Of a stretch of DNA of 40,499 bases, positions 38,602 through 40,499 are shown one piece after another (position 1 is the stretch's first letter; each line of letters starts with the position of its first letter). The position numbers and the translations under genes were made by a program. The DNA is from a virus, in IMG/VR virus record IMGVR_UViG_3300037421_000060, positions 1 through 40,499 of that record, one strand, 5' to 3'. Under the pieces are notes generated by a model. It did not search any database. It was not told the origin of the DNA and saw nothing but the letters and a program-made list of their open reading frames with translations.

Positions 38602-39150
38602 ATGCCTAATCAAACATTGCTAGAAGCCATCATAAATCAACGATCCAGCCTCACTAAAAGGCTGTTGGCAGTTCACCAAGAGATTGACGCAATCTTTAGC
38701 GGCAGTTTTCTCAGCCTTAAAACTGATGAATATATTAGCGCACCAGCCATTAATCCAAAGGCTAAGCGTTGGGCCGATGCGCTAGATAAACCGGCGACTT
38801 TGCCGCCCAAGCGCCGCCAGAATATCACCCCGGCCCATCGCGCTAAAGTGATTCGCCTGATTAACAAGGGCACGTTGACGCCGGGGCAAATCATCAAAAA
38901 AATGGATATTTCTCCCGCGACTTATTACGTTATCCAACGCAAGGCCCGGCAAGAGGCTCCTAAGAAACGGCGCGGCAACAAAGGATTAGCAACGCCCGTC
39001 CGCCGGACGGTGGAAAAGTTCTTACGCAAGGGGAAGCTGACTGAAGCCGCAATCGCCCAACTCGCTGCTGTTTCCCGTTCAACGGTAACGCGCATCAAGA
39101 GCGAATTAATTAAACACGATCAAAAGACCGCCGGGAGCGAAACGCAGTAA
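38602..39150 (+). CDS. Regulator with two helix-turn-helix motifs
   Basis: A 182-aa protein. Helical residues 1-35 may dimerise. Two resolvase-type HTH motifs follow, LTPGQIIKKMDISPATYYVI (about 92-111) and LTEAAIAQLAAVSRSTVTRI (about 146-165), linked by a basic segment (KKRRGNKG). With inverted repeats just upstream of its gene, it may regulate itself or the lysis/lysogeny choice. A terminator follows at 39181. Confidence 0.6.
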   Translation: MPNQTLLEAIINQRSSLTKRLLAVHQEIDAIFSGSFLSLKTDEYISAPAINPKAKRWADALDKPATLPPKRRQNITPAHRAKVIRLINKGTLTPGQIIKKMDISPATYYVIQRKARQEAPKKRRGNKGLATPVRRTVEKFLRKGKLTEAAIAQLAAVSRSTVTRIKSELIKHDQKTAGSETQ

Positions 39151-39153
39151 GCT

Positions 39154-39396
39154 CTATCTCCGGTTATATTTGATCTTTTCGCCCGCCGTAAAAGGCGGGC
39201 TTTTTCGTGTCATCTTGTCAAAGGCCGCGCGGTCAAATTTCTCCCCAAGGAACTTGTGCCGTTCCAGCATTTTTCTAAGGGCTTCATTGACCAATCTGGA
39301 AACAGACCAGCCGAAAGCGGAAGATTTGGCCATGACCTCAAGGGCGGCGGATACGTCCGAATCAATGCAGAATTTTTTCTTGGTCTTTTCGGCCAT
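39154..39396 (-). CDS. Ribbon-helix-helix regulator (CopG/Arc-like)
   Basis: An 80-aa protein from ATG 39396. KKKFCIDSDVSAALEVMAK, then GWSVSRLVNEALRKMLE, is a beta strand followed by two helices with the SVSRLVNEAL turn of CopG-type RHH proteins. It is on the opposite strand from its neighbours and stands back to back with a second RHH gene at 39536. This is the layout of a lysogeny switch. Its 3' end contains the plus-strand terminator of the HTH regulator gene. Confidence 0.65.
   Translation of the reverse strand: MAEKTKKKFCIDSDVSAALEVMAKSSAFGWSVSRLVNEALRKMLERHKFLGEKFDRAAFDKMTRKSPPFTAGEKIKYNRR
39181..39206 (+). terminator. Rho-independent terminator inside a convergent gene
   Basis: GCCCGCC (39181-39187), GTAAAA, GGCGGGC (39194-39200), then TTTTTCG. 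It would end transcripts from the HTH gene (stop 39150) but lies in the coding part (last ten codons) of the opposite-strand RHH gene, so coding and terminator sequences overlap. Confidence 0.8.
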
Positions 39397-39535
39397 TTTT
39401 AAAGTCCTCTTTCCATAGGCAAAGGAGGCCCACAATCCTTGGGCCTGTCAAATAAAACTTGCTCGCAAAAATAAAGAGGGCCAAGAAGTGACCCCACAAT
39501 TTATGGCCCGAAAGTTGGGCCTCTTTTTTGTCCCT
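39397..39535. promoter_or_regulatory. Divergent control region between two RHH genes
   Basis: Two dyads with 7-base spacers: AGGCCCA caatcct TGGGCCT (39426-39446) and GGCCC gaaagtt GGGCC (39505-39521), centres 77 bp apart. On the minus strand TTGACA stands next to the first dyad. The second is followed by TCTTTTTTG and may also be a terminator or attenuator just before the ATG at 39536. The half sites suit binding by the RHH proteins. Confidence 0.5.
39505..39530 (+). terminator. Hairpin with T tract in the leader of an RHH gene
   Basis: GGCCC GAAAGTT GGGCC followed by TCTTTTTTG, ending 6 bases before the ATG at 39536. A terminator in front of a start codon suggests attenuation. If translation begins upstream (GTG 39488 or ATG 39503), the hairpin would be inside the coding sequence. 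Confidence 0.5.
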
Positions 39536-39742
39536 ATGAAAAACGCCGTTTCCCCCTTTGCCCGTCCGCCCCGCGCCCGCGTTCACCTCAACCTTGACAA
39601 GACGGTAAAGGAGCAAGCGACGAAAAACGCCCGGCTGCGCTATGGCAAGGGGTGCAGCCTCTCCAAGCTCGTCAATGCGCTGCTCGCCCGCGAGAACGAA
39701 TTAAAGGGCGGGCTTGTGCATGCAAAAATTCGTGTGAGGTAA
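39536..39742 (+). CDS. Ribbon-helix-helix-like regulator
   Basis: A 68-aa protein from ATG 39536 (MKNAVSPFARPP); in-frame starts at 39488 (GTG) and 39503 (ATG) are possible but would pass through the terminator hairpin. RARVHLNLDKTVKEQATKNA, then GCSLSKLVNALLARE, has the strand-helix-helix pattern of RHH proteins (SLSKLVNALL). It stands back to back with the other RHH gene and heads the recombination module. Confidence 0.55.
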   Translation: MKNAVSPFARPPRARVHLNLDKTVKEQATKNARLRYGKGCSLSKLVNALLARENELKGGLVHAKIRVR

Positions 39743-39747
39743 TCGCC

Positions 39748-39984
39748 ATGAATGACCCAACCCTTGCCCGGATCGAGGCCAAGATTGACCGGCTGATTGC
39801 CGGGCCGGAAAGCGCACTTGTGACAACAAAGGAGGCAATAAAGCTGCTCGGTTGCCGGAGCTATTCGTCCTTTTTTCGCCTAGCAAAAACGCTGGAACTC
39901 AAGCCGATAACTTTCGGGAAATATCGCCGCATTGACGTGCTGAACGCCCCGGCCCGCCGCGCGCTCAATTTGAAAAATCCTTAA
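39748..39984 (+). CDS. Excisionase-like HTH protein
   Basis: A 78-aa protein from ATG 39748. A helical start (NDPTLARIEAKIDRLIAG) is followed by a winged-helix/excisionase-type motif: LVTTKEAIKLLGCRSYSSFF, then KPITFGKYRRIDVLNAPARRA, where TFGKYRRI is the wing. Such proteins act as excisionases or as regulators. It lies five bases after the RHH gene and one base before the RecT-like start. Confidence 0.6.
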   Translation: MNDPTLARIEAKIDRLIAGPESALVTTKEAIKLLGCRSYSSFFRLAKTLELKPITFGKYRRIDVLNAPARRALNLKNP

Positions 39985-39985
39985 T

Positions 39986-40499
39986 ATGACCACAAAAAAC
40001 GAAGAAAATTCCGGCCTTCCCCCGGAGCTGGAAGTTATGCCGATGGCGGCGCTTGAGGCCACGGAGCGCGCCTCAATTGATTCACAAATTTCAACGGCCA
40101 AGCGTTACCCGCGTTCAATGGAACGCTTTAAAAACAATGCGGTGAGCATGGCCACGATTGACGAAGAGACCGCCGAAAGCTGCCTTTATCGCCGCCCTGT
40201 GGGGAAGGAAAACGGGCAACCTAAATTTGCCGAGGGCATGTCAATTCGCATGGCCGAAATCGTCGGCGCTAGTTATGGCAACATGCGCGTGCAGGCCACC
40301 TTGATTGAGCAAACGCCGCGCTTTGTGCGGGCTCGCGGCATGGCGATTGATCTTGAGAATAATTTTGCCTCTTCGTCTGAGGTCGTCGAGTCAACCGTTG
40401 ACAAAAACGGCAACCCATATTCCGAGCGCATGCGCGTTGTCATTGCGAAGTCGGCGCTAGCGAAGGCCCGGCGCGATGCCACTTTTCAGGTCGTGCCGA
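39986..40499 (+). CDS. RecT-like ssDNA-annealing protein, N-terminal part
   Basis: First 171 codons (the window stops in the next one). It starts at ATG 39986, one base after the upstream stop. From 40373 the sequence is the same as from base 1, so the protein continues there and ends at 738 (374 aa in all). The N-terminal 45 residues look disordered. The conserved part begins near TAKRYPRSMERFKNNAV and includes EGMSIRMAEIVGASYGNMRV, then FVRARGMAIDLENN, typical of a phage recombination protein family paired with RecE-like exonucleases. Confidence 0.7.
   Translation, partial: MTTKNEENSGLPPELEVMPMAALEATERASIDSQISTAKRYPRSMERFKNNAVSMATIDEETAESCLYRRPVGKENGQPKFAEGMSIRMAEIVGASYGNMRVQATLIEQTPRFVRARGMAIDLENNFASSSEVVESTVDKNGNPYSERMRVVIAKSALAKARRDATFQVVP
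40373..40499. repeat. Terminal direct repeat, right copy
   Basis: Exact copy of 1-127. One copy must be removed to obtain the 40,372-bp circle. Confidence 0.95.

Noticed and set aside
1-40499. CRISPR array or insertion sequence
   Set aside because: No regularly spaced repeats of 23-40 bases with unique spacers, and no transposase motif with terminal inverted repeats, were seen.

Overview
The window is a complete, circularly assembled genome of a temperate tailed phage, probably a siphovirus. The first 127 bases are repeated exactly at the end (1-127 = 40373-40499), so the unit genome is 40,372 bp. One gene, a RecT-like annealing protein, is cut by the window ends. The morphogenesis genes are of the lambda/HK97 type: Nu1-like small terminase, GpA-like large terminase, lambda-type portal, gpW-like joiner, protease-scaffold, capsid, FII-like stopper, tail terminator, tail tube and a short tape measure. 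A tyrosine recombinase, an excisionase-like HTH protein and several small repressor-like proteins indicate lysogeny. The host is most likely a Gram-negative bacterium: there is a heptosyltransferase-like GT9 enzyme and there are signal-peptide-bearing proteins. The integrase resembles those of Verrucomicrobiota/PVC bacteria, but that host call is a low-confidence inference from memory of the family.

Layout. Two long, divergently transcribed gene runs start from a short region at about 27,054-27,153. The minus-strand run goes leftward from 27,053 to 2,458. In order of transcription it holds a small unknown gene, an HTH regulator, a DUF3102-like protein, a GroES-like co-chaperonin, a PD-(D/E)XK nuclease, TerS, a zinc-ribbon protein, TerL, an HNH endonuclease, two glycosyltransferases (GT17 and GT9), gpW-like joiner, portal, protease-scaffold, decoration protein and major capsid protein, with a strong terminator just after the capsid gene. 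It continues with a small virion protein, two exported proteins (a fibre-like protein and a trypsin-like protease with an Ig-like domain), neck and tail genes, a probable beta-propeller tail protein, a large tail fibre, and four tiny membrane proteins that look like a lysis cassette. I recognise no endolysin anywhere.

The plus-strand run goes rightward from 27,154 through the window end to 2,457. It begins with about 25 small, tightly overlapping genes, mostly of unknown function, including a ribbon-helix-helix protein and a coiled-coil/Rossmann-like protein. A 731-base non-coding stretch follows (35,710-36,440). It is rich in hairpins, including two whose loops are complementary, and is the best candidate here for an undescribed structured RNA; it may also contain attP. 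After it come the integrase, an exported S24/S26-type peptidase-like protein, a two-HTH regulator, a convergent/divergent pair of ribbon-helix-helix genes separated by GGCCC dyads (a possible genetic switch), and the recombination module: HTH/Xis-like, RecT-like, RecE-like exonuclease and a DnaD-like replication protein. This last module ends in a 22-bp tandem repeat that has duplicated a stop/start junction.

Translation starts are mostly coupled (ATGA or TAATG overlaps), and Shine-Dalgarno sequences are scarce. The capsid, decoration and tail-tube genes instead share an AT-rich TATAATTT leader.
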